Origin: Polyangiaceae bacterium
Lineage (GTDB): Bacteria; Myxococcota_A; Polyangia; Polyangiales; Polyangiaceae
Assembly: GCA_022842465.1 (NCBI GenBank)
Contig: JALHPN010000004.1
Coordinates: forward strand, 1 to 64,000
Direction of reading: 5' to 3'
DNA length: 64,000 nt
In this document: positions 26,799-35,474 of the stretch, in pieces
Numbering within the stretch: the stretch's first letter is position 1
Layout: the number at the start of each line of letters is the position of its first letter
Position numbers and translations under genes: made by a program
The notes under the pieces: model-generated
The model's input: the letters and a program-made list of their open reading frames with translations, nothing else
Told to the model about the DNA's origin: nothing
The model's database searches: none

Positions 26799-27686
26799 TC
26801 AGCGCAGGCGGACGACGACGTCGTCGTGACGGATCTGGCGCGCGACCGATACGACGTCGTCGTCTTGTCCGCCCACCCCGAGCGCGATGACCACGTCACG
26901 GCGGGGCGGCAGGGCCGTCGGCACCTTGTTGACGGCGACGGCCCCGTCGACGGTGAGCGTCAGGCGGGGCGGCGACATCGCGAGCTCGAAGCGGAGGCGC
27001 GACCACGCGCCCGCCTTCGGGATCGTCTGGAGCCCGGTCACCGTTCCCGACCTGCCCCCGTCCGGAGCCTCGTACACCTCGAGGAGCGTCGCACGCGCGC
27101 TGCCCGTCTCGTCCTGCCCAACCGAGAGGACGAACGACGCGTCGGCGGCTCCGCTGTTCGCGTTGCCGACGAGGACGTTCACGACGTTCACGGTTTGCGC
27201 CGCGTACGTCGGGACGAAGAGCGCGACGTCGACCTCGAGCGCCGTGACGAGCTGGCGGGCTTCGCCGAAGTCGTGCACGAGGAACGCGAGGTTCTCGCCC
27301 GCGTCGCTGGGGTCGATCGCGGCAAGCAGCGAGCCGGGGCCCGACGCTGCGGTCTCGGTGCTGCGCACGAGCGACCCGTTCGGCGTCGTGACGGCGCTCG
27401 TGAAGCCGAAGGGCACATCCGCGTCGGTCGCCGGCTCGTCGAAGTCCGCGCAGAAATCGGCCGTGATGAACCGGCAACCCGTGGGCGCATCGGAGGCCGC
27501 GTCGCTCGCGCCCCCGCCCGCGTCGCGGAGAGCGGCGCCGTCCAGAGGCGCCTCCGGAGGCGCTGCGTCCGCGCGCTCCTCGCTCCCGCTGAGGCCGTCG
27601 AGATCCGAGAACAGAGCGCACGCGGACGCCGCGCACGCCAAAGCCACTGTGGCAGCCCAAGCCACGACTCGCGCGCGCTTCCCCAT
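26799..27686 (-). CDS. hypothetical lipoprotein, possible concanavalin-like fold
   Basis: A 295-aa predicted lipoprotein (signal ending ASAC, Cys23) with an Ala/Asp-rich linker. The domain carries CRFITADFCADFDEP, then beta-strand-like stretches (QLVTALEVDVALFVP, WSRLRFELAMSPPRLTLTVDG) typical of jelly-roll/LamG-like secreted proteins found in multiple copies in Polyangia. ATG at 27686 is fixed by the signal. The gene is convergent with the membrane protein at 26787. Confidence 0.62.
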   Translation of the reverse strand: MGKRARVVAWAATVALACAASACALFSDLDGLSGSEERADAAPPEAPLDGAALRDAGGGASDAASDAPTGCRFITADFCADFDEPATDADVPFGFTSAVTTPNGSLVRSTETAASGPGSLLAAIDPSDAGENLAFLVHDFGEARQLVTALEVDVALFVPTYAAQTVNVVNVLVGNANSGAADASFVLSVGQDETGSARATLLEVYEAPDGGRSGTVTGLQTIPKAGAWSRLRFELAMSPPRLTLTVDGAVAVNKVPTALPPRRDVVIALGVGGQDDDVVSVARQIRHDDVVVRLR

Positions 27687-27750
27687 CCTCGACCAGGCTA
27701 CCGCCCGGCGCCCGCGCACACCACCCGTGCGGTGTAGACTCGCGCGCGAG

Positions 27751-28317
27751 ATGATCTCGCGCCGGCGCTCCTCGATGCTCTTCGCCCTGGCCACTTCGGC
27801 CACGCTCGTCCTCCCGGCGCTCGCCCACGCGGCGGAGGCGCCCCCTGCGGCGCCGCCTCGGGAGAGCAGGCCGAACGCCGTGCAGCTCGATCTCGGGCTC
27901 GCCGTGGTCGGCCTCGCGTACGAGCGCGTCCTGTCTCCACGTGTCGCGCTCCAGCTCGAGGCGCAGGTGTTCGGTACGTGGTTCGGGCCGGCCTTCGACC
28001 TCCCGAACCTGCGCGGCCTCGGTGGGCAGCTCCGGCCTTCGTTCTTCCTCACCGAGGACGCGCCGCGCGGCGTCTACGTCGCGCCGTTCCTCCGCATCGA
28101 TCGGGTGACCGCCACGAAGGACGACCTCTCCGGCAGCGCAGTCGGCTTCTCGTCCGGCGTCTTCGGCGGCTACTCCTGGCTCTTCGCCGAGCGCGTGAAC
28201 CTCAGGCTCGGCGCGGGCGTCCAGTACATGGCGTACGACGTCCCCGTCGGGCTCGAGCGCGTCCGCTTCCGCACCCTCTTCCCCGCGCTGGATCTCGTCG
28301 TCGGCTGGGTCTTCTAG
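27751..28317 (+). CDS. small outer-membrane beta-barrel-like protein
   Basis: A 188-aa protein with a cleavable Sec signal (MLFALATSATLVLPALAHA, then AEAPPA). The rest has alternating hydrophobic strands (LDLGLAVVGLAYERVLSPR, VYVAPFLRIDRVTATKDD, VGFSSGVFGGYSWLFAERVN) and a terminal aromatic (GWVF), as in DUF3575/OmpA-like eight-stranded barrels. It is likely an outer-membrane protein of unknown function. Confidence 0.7.
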   Translation: MISRRRSSMLFALATSATLVLPALAHAAEAPPAAPPRESRPNAVQLDLGLAVVGLAYERVLSPRVALQLEAQVFGTWFGPAFDLPNLRGLGGQLRPSFFLTEDAPRGVYVAPFLRIDRVTATKDDLSGSAVGFSSGVFGGYSWLFAERVNLRLGAGVQYMAYDVPVGLERVRFRTLFPALDLVVGWVF

Positions 28318-28330
28318 GCCCACGTCCCAC

Positions 28331-29374
28331 GTGTCCTTCCGCGGAGCACGATCGCGTGCTACGGCCTCGGCCGTGCAGCACCGGGCAGCGATCATCCTCG
28401 CCATCACGCTCGTCGGCGGCGCGGGAGGGGCCTGCTCGCCTGCCGCCACGCCGTCGAGCGAAGCCGGCGTGGCGGACGCCGGTGCGGTCGTGCGTGGGGA
28501 CGAGGGGCCGCCCGACGCGCCCCGCGACGCGGGGAAGGGGACGGACCCCGACCGCCTCCCGGCGTCCGACTACTGCGAGACCCTCGCGCCGTCGTTCTGT
28601 GCGTTCTACATGCGTTGCGGGCGGATGGTCGCGAAGGACGAGGCGGACTGCCGCGCCGTCTTCCTCGAGTCTTGCAACGCGCGCTACGAGCCGCGGTACG
28701 TCGACCTCGAGGCGGCGGGGCTCCTCGGCCTCTCGCGCGCCGGCGTCGACGCGTGCACGGCGCACCTCGGGGCGGTGACGTGCGAAGAGCAAGCGAGCGA
28801 TCTCGACGGGCCGTGCGGGCGGATGTGGCGCGGGACCTCCGCGAAGGGCGAAGGGTGCGGGATCGACGTCGAGAGCTTCGTCTGCGGAGCAGGGACGACG
28901 TGCATCCTCGGCCTCGACTTCTGCGGGACCTGCGAGACGTCGGCGCCGCGCGGAGGCGCGTGCGAGGCGGGCGTCGTGAGGTGCGCGTCCGAGGACGCGT
29001 GCATCGCGGGCAGCTGCGTCGCCCGCGCGCTCTCCGGCGAAGCGTGCGGCGACGCGAAGCCTTGCATCACGGGCTCCACGTGCACGGACGGGACGTGCAT
29101 GGCGCCCGCGATCGTCGGTGAAGGCGAGCCCTGCGACGCCCGGCGCCGCTGCGCCTACCGCTCCTACTGCGAGGGTGGGCAGTGCGTCCGCGCCGCCCTC
29201 CTCGGCGAGCCGTGCGCGACGAGCCGCGCGTGCACGTCGGGCCGCTGCGAAGGAGGCACGTGCGTGGCGCTCCGCGACGACGGCGCGACGTGCGCGTCGC
29301 CCGCGGAGTGCTCCTCGGGTCAGTGCGTCGCCAAGGTGTGCACGCCGCTACCGTCGGCCTGCATCACGCGCTGA
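28331..29374 (+). CDS. cysteine-rich lipoprotein of the Dickkopf-like type
   Basis: A 347-aa predicted lipoprotein (AGGAC lipobox, Cys35) with an Asp/Ala-rich linker. The first domain resembles the YCETLAPSFCAFYMRC head of polyangial Cys-rich proteins. The C-terminal half has repeated short Cys motifs (GSCVARALSGEACG, GTCMAPAIVGEGEPC, GQCVRAALLGEPC, GTCVALRDDGATC). No enzymatic feature is visible. It is distinct in spacing from the ten-repeat protein at 7485-8561. GTG at 28331 is used; GTG at 28373 is possible. Confidence 0.65.
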   Translation: MSFRGARSRATASAVQHRAAIILAITLVGGAGGACSPAATPSSEAGVADAGAVVRGDEGPPDAPRDAGKGTDPDRLPASDYCETLAPSFCAFYMRCGRMVAKDEADCRAVFLESCNARYEPRYVDLEAAGLLGLSRAGVDACTAHLGAVTCEEQASDLDGPCGRMWRGTSAKGEGCGIDVESFVCGAGTTCILGLDFCGTCETSAPRGGACEAGVVRCASEDACIAGSCVARALSGEACGDAKPCITGSTCTDGTCMAPAIVGEGEPCDARRRCAYRSYCEGGQCVRAALLGEPCATSRACTSGRCEGGTCVALRDDGATCASPAECSSGQCVAKVCTPLPSACITR

Positions 29375-29473
29375 GCGGTGGCGTCGGGGCCCGGGTCGGT
29401 GAGCTCACGGTCGCTCTCGCGCGGCGCCGGCGAGTCGTCGGCTCGATGACCGCGACCGCGAACCGCCGACGCG

Positions 29474-30547
29474 TCAGGGGAACGAAACCTCGTCGACGGT
29501 TCGGACCGTCGGCGCGTCGACGTCGTAGCGTGTGACGCGGTATTTGCCGTCGAGAACGTCGATCCCGAGCGGCGCGGAGAGCTGACGACCGTAGGGGACA
29601 TACCGGCCGTCCTTCCACATCTCGACGTGGACACGCGTGGAGACGTCGCTCGTGCCGCCGTCCTTCGTGACCGAGAGCGGGTCGATCTCGAGGCGGTGGA
29701 GGACGATCGTCGTGGGCGCCGCCTCGCGCGCGACGAACGTCGCCTTGGCGCCCCAGGCGTTCTTCAAGACGAGCGTCGCGCCGGGGCGAACCGAGCGCGT
29801 GCCGAACGCCTTCACCGTCTCGAAGGCAAGGCCGTAGACATCCTCGACGTGGAAATCCGGGGCCGCGTACGTGGGCGTCGGGTAGGCGGGGTCGGTCGGC
29901 TCGAGCTGGATGGTGGCCGTGGCGACGGGCACTTCGACCTTCACGAGCTGGCCTGGAGCCGCCGCGATCTCCTTCGTACCGTCGACGGTCCGCAGGGTGA
30001 GCGGCTTGTCCGAAGGTACGAGGATCGAGCGTCCGAAGACGAGCGGGTCGACGTTGTCGAGCCTGCGGCCGCTGTCGGCGACGACCGCCCTGTCCCCGTA
30101 GTAGAGACCGGAGAGGTTGGTGCCGAGACCGTCCCAGGTGATCGTTCCCTTGCGCACGAAGAGGACGCCGACGGGCGCGGGCAGGACCACTCTCTGCCCG
30201 GCGGCGAGCGAGAGGTTCGGGAACGTGAAGTCGCTCGGCGCGTCGTTGAACCCGTACGACGCGATCTTCACCGGGTAGGTCCCGGGCGCGAGATCGATCT
30301 TGGTGCCCGGAAGCATGGGCTTGCCGTTCACGTATTGCCGAGTCTCGAACCGAGCCTGCCCGTACCAGGGGAGGGCCGCCGTCTCGACGGTCGCGTACGC
30401 CGTGTTCGCGCCGCCGATCTTCTTCTTCACGTCCTCTTCCGCCGCGTCGGTCTCATCGTCCGCGGCCGAGGCGCAGCCTGAGAGCGCGCACGCCGTGGAG
30501 GCGAGCGCGGCCATCACGAGGAGGAAGCGGAGGCGGTAGACTGGCAT
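29474..30547 (-). CDS. hypothetical lipoprotein with PEGA-like segments
   Basis: A 357-aa predicted lipoprotein (LSGC, Cys25) starting at ATG 30547; longer readings run back through the tRNA remnant and are not coding. It has several PEGA-like beta units (VNGKPMLPGTKIDLAPGTYP, LSLAAGQRVVLPAPVG, KEIAAAPGQLVKVEVPV) and is beta-rich to the C-terminus. Function is unknown. It is the last backbone gene before the island border. Confidence 0.65.
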   Translation of the reverse strand: MPVYRLRFLLVMAALASTACALSGCASAADDETDAAEEDVKKKIGGANTAYATVETAALPWYGQARFETRQYVNGKPMLPGTKIDLAPGTYPVKIASYGFNDAPSDFTFPNLSLAAGQRVVLPAPVGVLFVRKGTITWDGLGTNLSGLYYGDRAVVADSGRRLDNVDPLVFGRSILVPSDKPLTLRTVDGTKEIAAAPGQLVKVEVPVATATIQLEPTDPAYPTPTYAAPDFHVEDVYGLAFETVKAFGTRSVRPGATLVLKNAWGAKATFVAREAAPTTIVLHRLEIDPLSVTKDGGTSDVSTRVHVEMWKDGRYVPYGRQLSAPLGIDVLDGKYRVTRYDVDAPTVRTVDEVSFP

Positions 30548-30660
30548 GGTGATTCCCGGCTGGAGTTGCGCACGTTGCGTTGCGCCCGCAGATACGCCCT
30601 GCGGACTCCAGTCCTTCCCTTCACCGGCGAGGGCTCGGGACGACCCCTGGGATTGTTCGG

Positions 30661-30713
30661 CGGAGGAGGAGAGATTCGAACTCCCGGTAGCTTTCACTAC
30701 GGCGGTTTTCAAA
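30661..30713 (-). tRNA. 3' half of a tRNA-Ser(UGA) gene, candidate att remnant
   Basis: Read on the minus strand, this stretch runs from the anticodon loop (TTTGAAAACCGCC) through a long variable arm (stem TAG/CTA), the T-arm (GGGAG-TTCGAAT-CTCTC) and the 3' acceptor strand CTCCTCC with discriminator G. The long variable arm and UGA anticodon identify tRNA-Ser(UGA). The 5' half is absent: no GGAGGAG acceptor strand lies upstream, and the left anticodon stem does not pair. The match therefore begins exactly in the anticodon loop, a usual crossover site of tyrosine integrases. It is not expected to make a functional tRNA. Confidence 0.8.
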
Positions 30714-30837
30714 GGCGCCGCTCCATTTCGGCACGCGCGGCGCCCGTGTGTCATCGCGCGGACTTGGAGCTAAGAAAAACCGCCGCTCGCGGGGCGTGCC
30801 GAGACGGTGCCGAGATCGGTGGCGACACGCGGTCCGA

Positions 30838-31395
30838 TCAGCACCGCCGTCGGCGTTCGCTTGGACGGGGAGCCTTCCCGCCCTGTCTGAGGTCATCGGC
30901 CTTCACGCAAAGGAAGTGCTCGACCTGGTGGGCTCCGAGCGCGCGGAGTGAAACGGGGAACTCGTCGAGTGGCACGACCCGCCTCCCTTTGGTCGACATG
31001 ACCAGCGCATGCGCGCCATGCCTTGTGCCCGCGTGGAGGTAGACGTGGTTCGGCAGCAGCCCGCGGTGGTAGCCGATGCGCAGGGCGGTGTCGAAGATCG
31101 TCAGGTCACCGGTTCGTCGGACTCGAGCACGTGAGACGACGGCGTGAAGTTCGTCGAACGAGCGGGCACCATGAAGGGCAGCGACCTTCGACGCCAGGGC
31201 TTGTGCGAACTCGGTCAGAACGGCACGCCCCACCCGCCGTTGGTGCGCGTCGAGCGTCCCCGTCCTCGTGACGGCCATTGCTGCGCGATCAACAACGGCC
31301 GCGAATGGGATACGGAGTCCTCTCCAGTACCGTCGCTCCTTCTCGCGCTCCTGGCGAGACGTCGCGAACTCTTGCAGTAGTCTCTCCAGCTTCAT
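30838..31395 (-). CDS. hypothetical protein of the accessory region
   Basis: A 185-aa basic cytosolic protein. It begins MKLERLLQEFATSRQERE (helical, possibly coiled coil) and contains GDLTIFDTALRIGYHRGLLP and YLHAGTRHGAHALV. No known family was recognised. It is divergent from the DUF3800 gene at 31549 with 153 bp between, so the two may share a control region. It is the first gene inside the island border. Confidence 0.55.
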   Translation of the reverse strand: MKLERLLQEFATSRQEREKERRYWRGLRIPFAAVVDRAAMAVTRTGTLDAHQRRVGRAVLTEFAQALASKVAALHGARSFDELHAVVSRARVRRTGDLTIFDTALRIGYHRGLLPNHVYLHAGTRHGAHALVMSTKGRRVVPLDEFPVSLRALGAHQVEHFLCVKADDLRQGGKAPRPSERRRRC

Positions 31396-31548
31396 CGAGG
31401 GTACCGAGACTACCAAACACGCCGCCCGCCGTGAGCTGACGCAGCAGCTCACAGATGCGGGCAGCTTTCGGACCAGCAACGCGCGGGCACTCCAGCAAGG
31501 TGGCCCTGCGTTTGCCGTTGGATGGCACCGCCGTACACTACCCTGGCC

Positions 31549-32472
31549 ATGCGCGTCTTCGTCGACGAGAGCGGCTCGTTCTCCTGGCAGAAGCCCGGCT
31601 GGTCGATCGTCGCTGCGGTCGGAATCTGCGAGCTCGACGGGACCTTCGACGCGATGCTCGCGCGCTTTCGCGCGTTCGAAGGCGCACTCCCGCGGGAGCG
31701 CCGGTCCGAGAGTGGGGAGATCAAAGGGTCGGCACTGTCCGACCAGGAGCTCGCCGCGTTCGTGTGGGAGGTCCTGCCTCGCGACAGGGAGCAAACCCAT
31801 GTCTCCTTGGTCGGCTTCGACTCTCGCAGGTCGCCGCGCGACGTAGTCGCTCGGTTTCGCGAACTGCTCGCTAAGGGCGGCGCCCGGGAGCGGCATCGCT
31901 ACGCCTCCCAGCAGAATCAACGCATGGTCCAGGTTGTCGACGAGGTGGCTGCCTGGGTGCGTCGCAGGAGCGAGGAGGACATCGGATGGCTCCTCGCCAC
32001 GCAGATTGCGATCGCCGATGCCCTGTCCCATTCCGTGATAGCGCTCCTCGACGACAAGCACAACGACGGACGAGAGCTCGCCGAGCTGTCCTACGTGCTC
32101 GACCGCTCCTCGCGAATCCGCGGCGACAGAAAAGAGTACCTATGGCGCCAGATACTCAACTCCGCGCTCTGCGCCCGGTCTGCGCACGAGCCGTTTCCGC
32201 ACATCGCGCAGTGGCCGACAAACCACGCGTTCATGGCGAAGTACGGCTACGCCGACGGGCTCGACCTGCGCGCGCTGTGGAGAAACATCACGTTCGGCGA
32301 CTCGCAACAGACGCCTGGGATTCGGATTGCCGATCTGGTCGCCCAGATCGCGGTCCGACACTTTGCTCGGGACGAAGCTGTTTCGGCATGGAAGCGCATC
32401 CGGCCGCTTGTGATGGGGCCCGACGGAAGTGAGCTACACTCCGTTGCACCCGCGGTGGCCGCCGCCTCCTAG
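31549..32472 (+). CDS. DUF3800-domain protein
   Basis: A 307-aa cytosolic protein. The N-terminal MRVFVDESGSF is the diagnostic start of DUF3800, which is predicted to adopt an RNase H-like fold with acidic active-site residues. Downstream acidic positions include LLDDKHNDGRELAEL and a C-terminal PGIRIADLVAQI, also typical. DUF3800 genes are common in phages, islands and defence clusters, but biochemical function is unproven. ATG at 31549 is fixed by the domain start. Confidence 0.8.
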   Translation: MRVFVDESGSFSWQKPGWSIVAAVGICELDGTFDAMLARFRAFEGALPRERRSESGEIKGSALSDQELAAFVWEVLPRDREQTHVSLVGFDSRRSPRDVVARFRELLAKGGARERHRYASQQNQRMVQVVDEVAAWVRRRSEEDIGWLLATQIAIADALSHSVIALLDDKHNDGRELAELSYVLDRSSRIRGDRKEYLWRQILNSALCARSAHEPFPHIAQWPTNHAFMAKYGYADGLDLRALWRNITFGDSQQTPGIRIADLVAQIAVRHFARDEAVSAWKRIRPLVMGPDGSELHSVAPAVAAAS

Positions 32473-32483
32473 GACGCCGAGCA

Positions 32484-33044
32484 TCACTGAGCCGGCAGCG
32501 CCGACACGAGCGGCTCGTACGCCGCCCAGACGGCGCGGAGCGCTTCGAGGAGGGCGTCGCGGTAGCCATCCATCGAGCCTGGAAAATCCGCTGCCGGTGG
32601 CACGTACGCATATCCGACCCACCAGGGCGACGTGGCGTCCTTGCGCGCGGTCCGGATCCGCCGAGCAGCGTCTGACCCCCGAAGCGCACCGCCGACCGCA
32701 TGTGCCTTGGGCGCCCTGAGCCCGACGTAGGGAGTAGCCCCGCCGCGCATGGTCGTTCTGCCGCGTAGCCATTCGAGCGAGACGCACGCGGGAGGATCGT
32801 CGACTTCACCGAAGCCCCACGCCGACCGCGTGAGTCGGTACGACGGGTACGGCTGCTCGGCGCCAATCAACGCACGGGCGCGAACGTCGGCTCCGAGCCC
32901 GCGCGCGAGCTCCTCGACGTCTGGGCCGATCTGAGCCATCCACTCATCGATGGCAGCGGCGGCCTCCGTGCGGAGCGCCGCCCACTGCTCGATCTGCTCG
33001 CGATGGCGGAAGTAGAAACGGACGCGTTCGTCGTCGAGGCTCAT
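32484..33044 (-). CDS. hypothetical protein, third gene of a nuclease cassette
   Basis: A 186-aa protein with start MSLDDERVRFYFRHREQIEQW, then ALRTEAAAAIDEWMAQIG and a beta-rich middle (AWGFGEVDDPPACVSLEW). No known domain was recognised. Its ATG overlaps the stop of the PD-(D/E)XK gene by 4 bp, so it is translationally coupled. It might be a specificity or immunity partner of the two nucleases, which is inference. Confidence 0.6.
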   Translation of the reverse strand: MSLDDERVRFYFRHREQIEQWAALRTEAAAAIDEWMAQIGPDVEELARGLGADVRARALIGAEQPYPSYRLTRSAWGFGEVDDPPACVSLEWLRGRTTMRGGATPYVGLRAPKAHAVGGALRGSDAARRIRTARKDATSPWWVGYAYVPPAADFPGSMDGYRDALLEALRAVWAAYEPLVSALPAQ

Positions 33045-33733
33045 CGGAACTCCCTCTGAAGAGTGCGCTGGTAGTCCAAGGCGGCGTGACGCCCCCACGG
33101 GGCGTCCTCCACACTCGTCTCGGTGAGCGCCTCTTCGAGGGCGCTGCGGATGTCGGCGTAGCCGACCGCCGCGAAAGCGTCCGCGGCTTCGCCGCTCGCG
33201 GTGTGCGGCGCGCGACCTGTCGGCGTGAGGAAGATGAAGCGAGCGCCTACGTCCTCGATGAAGCGTTCGTAGAGGACGTCGCACTGCCGTGGGCTCTCCT
33301 CCGCGTCGACCTTGTTCTCGATGACGATCGTGGCGTTGCTGGTCGTGACGATGATGTCGGCACGACACTCGCCCCGCGCCACCTCGCACGTCGTCCGCGC
33401 GCCTGCGAGATCGCTGAAGTGATCGCGCGGGAACGCACGACGCAGCAGCCCCACGAGAAACCGCGTTCCGAGGCCATGCCTCGCGCACGGGTCCAGAAGC
33501 CACGCGATCATCGAAGAGTGTCTCACCTCGGCGCGCTGGATCCCGAGGATGCCGAACAGATCGTCGCGCCCGTGCACCCACGCGCCACGCGCGCGGAGCC
33601 CCTGCTCTTCGCGCGCGATCGACTCCAGGGCGCTGGCCCAGTCCGCGAGGTTGGGGGAGCCCGCGGCAGAGATCGAGCGCCACTCGTCTAGAAGGCGCTC
33701 AAAGTCACTCTCGCTCGCAGCGCTCTCCCTCAT
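33041..33733 (-). CDS. PD-(D/E)XK nuclease-family protein
   Basis: A 230-aa protein. The nuclease core is visible as RADIIVTTSNATIVIENKVD: Asp126 followed by Glu139-Asn140-Lys141, the D...ExK signature, and then Gln150. The upstream EVRHSSMIAWLLDP is typical of the PDDEXK_4/DUF family found in restriction-like loci. The gene overlaps both neighbours by 4 bp, forming a three-gene unit. Its target is unknown. Confidence 0.75.
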   Translation of the reverse strand: MRESAASESDFERLLDEWRSISAAGSPNLADWASALESIAREEQGLRARGAWVHGRDDLFGILGIQRAEVRHSSMIAWLLDPCARHGLGTRFLVGLLRRAFPRDHFSDLAGARTTCEVARGECRADIIVTTSNATIVIENKVDAEESPRQCDVLYERFIEDVGARFIFLTPTGRAPHTASGEAADAFAAVGYADIRSALEEALTETSVEDAPWGRHAALDYQRTLQREFR

Positions 33734-34686
33734 AGGTACCGCTCGCGGAATACATGAGCGACGTCGTCGCCGAGGACCTTGGGCGTCGTCATGTCCTCCA
33801 GCGTTCGAGCCTCAAACGTCGAGCGAACACGGAGGAGCGATGCATACCGTGCCGCCACTGTCACAAAGCTCGGGTTCGACGCCGGGGAGGCGAGCACGAA
33901 CTTGCCCCACGTCCACCGTTTCGTCCCGTGTTGCAGCATCGCGAGCACGAGCAAGTGGTCGAGCCAGATCTGCTGCAGCTCCGTCCCGAGGATCGCGTCA
34001 CGCCAACCGTCGGCGAAGGCCCCCGAGCGCTCGGTCACCTCTGTGTAGCGCGCGAGAGCGGACGGCTTCGGCGGCGCTTCTCTCAGCGCGTGCTCATGGT
34101 ACTTCGTCTCGATTCCGATGATCCCGCGCGAGCCGTCGATACCCTCGATCTCGATGGCGGCATCGAAGGCGCTCTGGTTGCCGAGGAAGGCGGGGTCACG
34201 CCGGCCTGGCGAGTGCTCGAAGCGGACGTCAACGGCGCCTGCCGGCGCCTCCGGCCAAAGCTCGGTCACGGCGCGCCGTGCAGCGAGGCCATCACCAGCC
34301 AGGTCGCCGAACAGGTTGAAGCACAGCGGCATCGAGGAGAGGAGATCCGCCCATAGCCGGTCTTCGTTCAGCGTCTGATATGGCTCGGGCGTGTGAAGTC
34401 GGCCTCGAACGGCGGCCAGCGCGCCAGGTGTCACGAAGTTGGCGCCGCTCTCACGTGCGAACGCGAGCTCGAGGCGGCTTCCCACAGGCGTGGCAGCGGG
34501 CCCGCCTCGGTAGGGGTGGGCGCCCATCGGAAGCCCACGCCGCTCGCGCCATCTGGCCTGCCGCCACCGCGCTCGTCGCTTCCACACGGTAGTGGCTGCA
34601 TCACGCGGGACGCGGTCGACATCGAACCAGCATTGCGCCTGCCTGGCGGCATCCTCGCTGTAGCAGGCATCGGAGGGCACGATCAT
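33730..34686 (-). CDS. PGN_0703-like putative restriction endonuclease
   Basis: A 318-aa protein from ATG 34686 (MIVPSDACYSED); upstream readings are low complexity. The middle has FDAAIEIEGIDG followed by GIIGIETKYHEH: Asp175 and Glu193-Thr194-Lys195 give a PD-(D/E)XK core, with Tyr-His-Glu after it as in PGN_0703-type endonucleases. A preceding LNEDRLWADLLSSMPLCFNLFG is also typical. It is first in a 4-bp-overlapping operon with a second PD-(D/E)XK gene. No methyltransferase is adjacent. Confidence 0.7.
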   Translation of the reverse strand: MIVPSDACYSEDAARQAQCWFDVDRVPRDAATTVWKRRARWRQARWRERRGLPMGAHPYRGGPAATPVGSRLELAFARESGANFVTPGALAAVRGRLHTPEPYQTLNEDRLWADLLSSMPLCFNLFGDLAGDGLAARRAVTELWPEAPAGAVDVRFEHSPGRRDPAFLGNQSAFDAAIEIEGIDGSRGIIGIETKYHEHALREAPPKPSALARYTEVTERSGAFADGWRDAILGTELQQIWLDHLLVLAMLQHGTKRWTWGKFVLASPASNPSFVTVAARYASLLRVRSTFEARTLEDMTTPKVLGDDVAHVFRERYL

Positions 34687-35049
34687 CGCGTAGCCATCGT
34701 TCGGTGTTCTGCCTCGGTGCGCAACCCCCCGCCGGTCTCTTCCGTGCTCGCCCATGAGGGCCCGCCGTCGAGGCCCGCGTCGACGTCCCGACACGCCTGA
34801 TACTTCTCCTCGGTGCGCCGATGGCCTCGGCGAGGCGAGGGCGCACGAGTTTGTGGATGACATCGGCGTCGGTGCCCTCGAGGCCGAAGGCGAGCCTCCC
34901 GAGATCGGGATCGGGGGACGGTCTCGGTGTCGAACGCGACCACCGGGCGATCAAAACATCCAGCGCATCCTGACGTGCCCGATGCCTCCAACCGATAGGC
35001 CGGATAGGCGTGACTGTCTCCCTGTTCAGGTGGGGGGCTAAGCAAAGAG
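34687..35049. other. non-coding stretch between nuclease cassette and integrase remnant
   Basis: Several short readings cross this 363-bp stretch but none has a recognisable domain or good start. It should contain the promoter of the minus-strand nuclease cassette. No repeat or tRNA was found by eye. Confidence 0.5.
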
Positions 35050-35077
35050 GGCGGCGTCGGGAGACGCCGCCTTCTTT
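35050..35077. terminator. perfect 9-bp stem-loop followed by T-rich sequence
   Basis: GGCGGCGTC (35050-35058), tetraloop GGGA, then GACGCCGCC (35063-35071), followed by TTCTTTC on the plus strand and a weaker CTCTTTG tract on the minus strand. It lies directly 3' of the integrase remnant's stop, so it may terminate that gene or act on both strands. The T tract is short, so rho independence is likely but not certain. Confidence 0.6.
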
Positions 35078-35457
35078 CAACGCGGTAGGAACTCGTGCCC
35101 CGCGGACTCCGTTTCGAAGACCCTGATGTAGCGCTCGGTCACTCCGATCGAGGAGTGCCCCAGCCCGACGCTGACCTGCTTCAAGGTCGCTCCGTTGGCG
35201 TGCATCGCGCTCGCCCAGGCGCGCCGGAGATCGTGGATCGAGAACTTCGGCAGCTTGAGCTTCTCTCTCACGATCCGGACCGCGTCCCAGGTCGCCTTGT
35301 CGTCGAGGCGGATGTTGTCGCGCTCGCCGATGAACTCCAGGGCGGCGTCGCACGTCGCGCGCGACACCGGGATCGTCCGGAACCGATAGGACTTCGGTTG
35401 CCATCCGTCCTTCGGGGTCACGGTGATGTAGCCGCGCTTCTCGTCGATGGGCTCCAC
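35077..35457 (-). pseudogene. truncated tyrosine recombinase/integrase, C-terminal fragment
   Basis: The 126 aa retain only the end of the catalytic domain. FSIHDLRRAWASAMH holds the HxxR pair, LGHSSIGVTERYIRV holds GH and the nucleophile Tyr. The first catalytic Arg (box I) and the whole N-terminal DNA-binding part are missing. In frame upstream the sequence still reads integrase-like (SHLDVGDVE) for only a dozen codons before a stop at 35500-35502. The break coincides with the ParB start, marking a recombination junction. It is probably the remnant of the island's integrase. Confidence 0.82.
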
Positions 35458-35474
35458 GTCGCCGACGTCGAGGT

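Noticed and set aside
30661-30760. Complete tRNA-Ser gene
   Set aside because: No 5' acceptor strand, D-arm or pairing anticodon stem exists on the upstream side, so it is only a 3' half.
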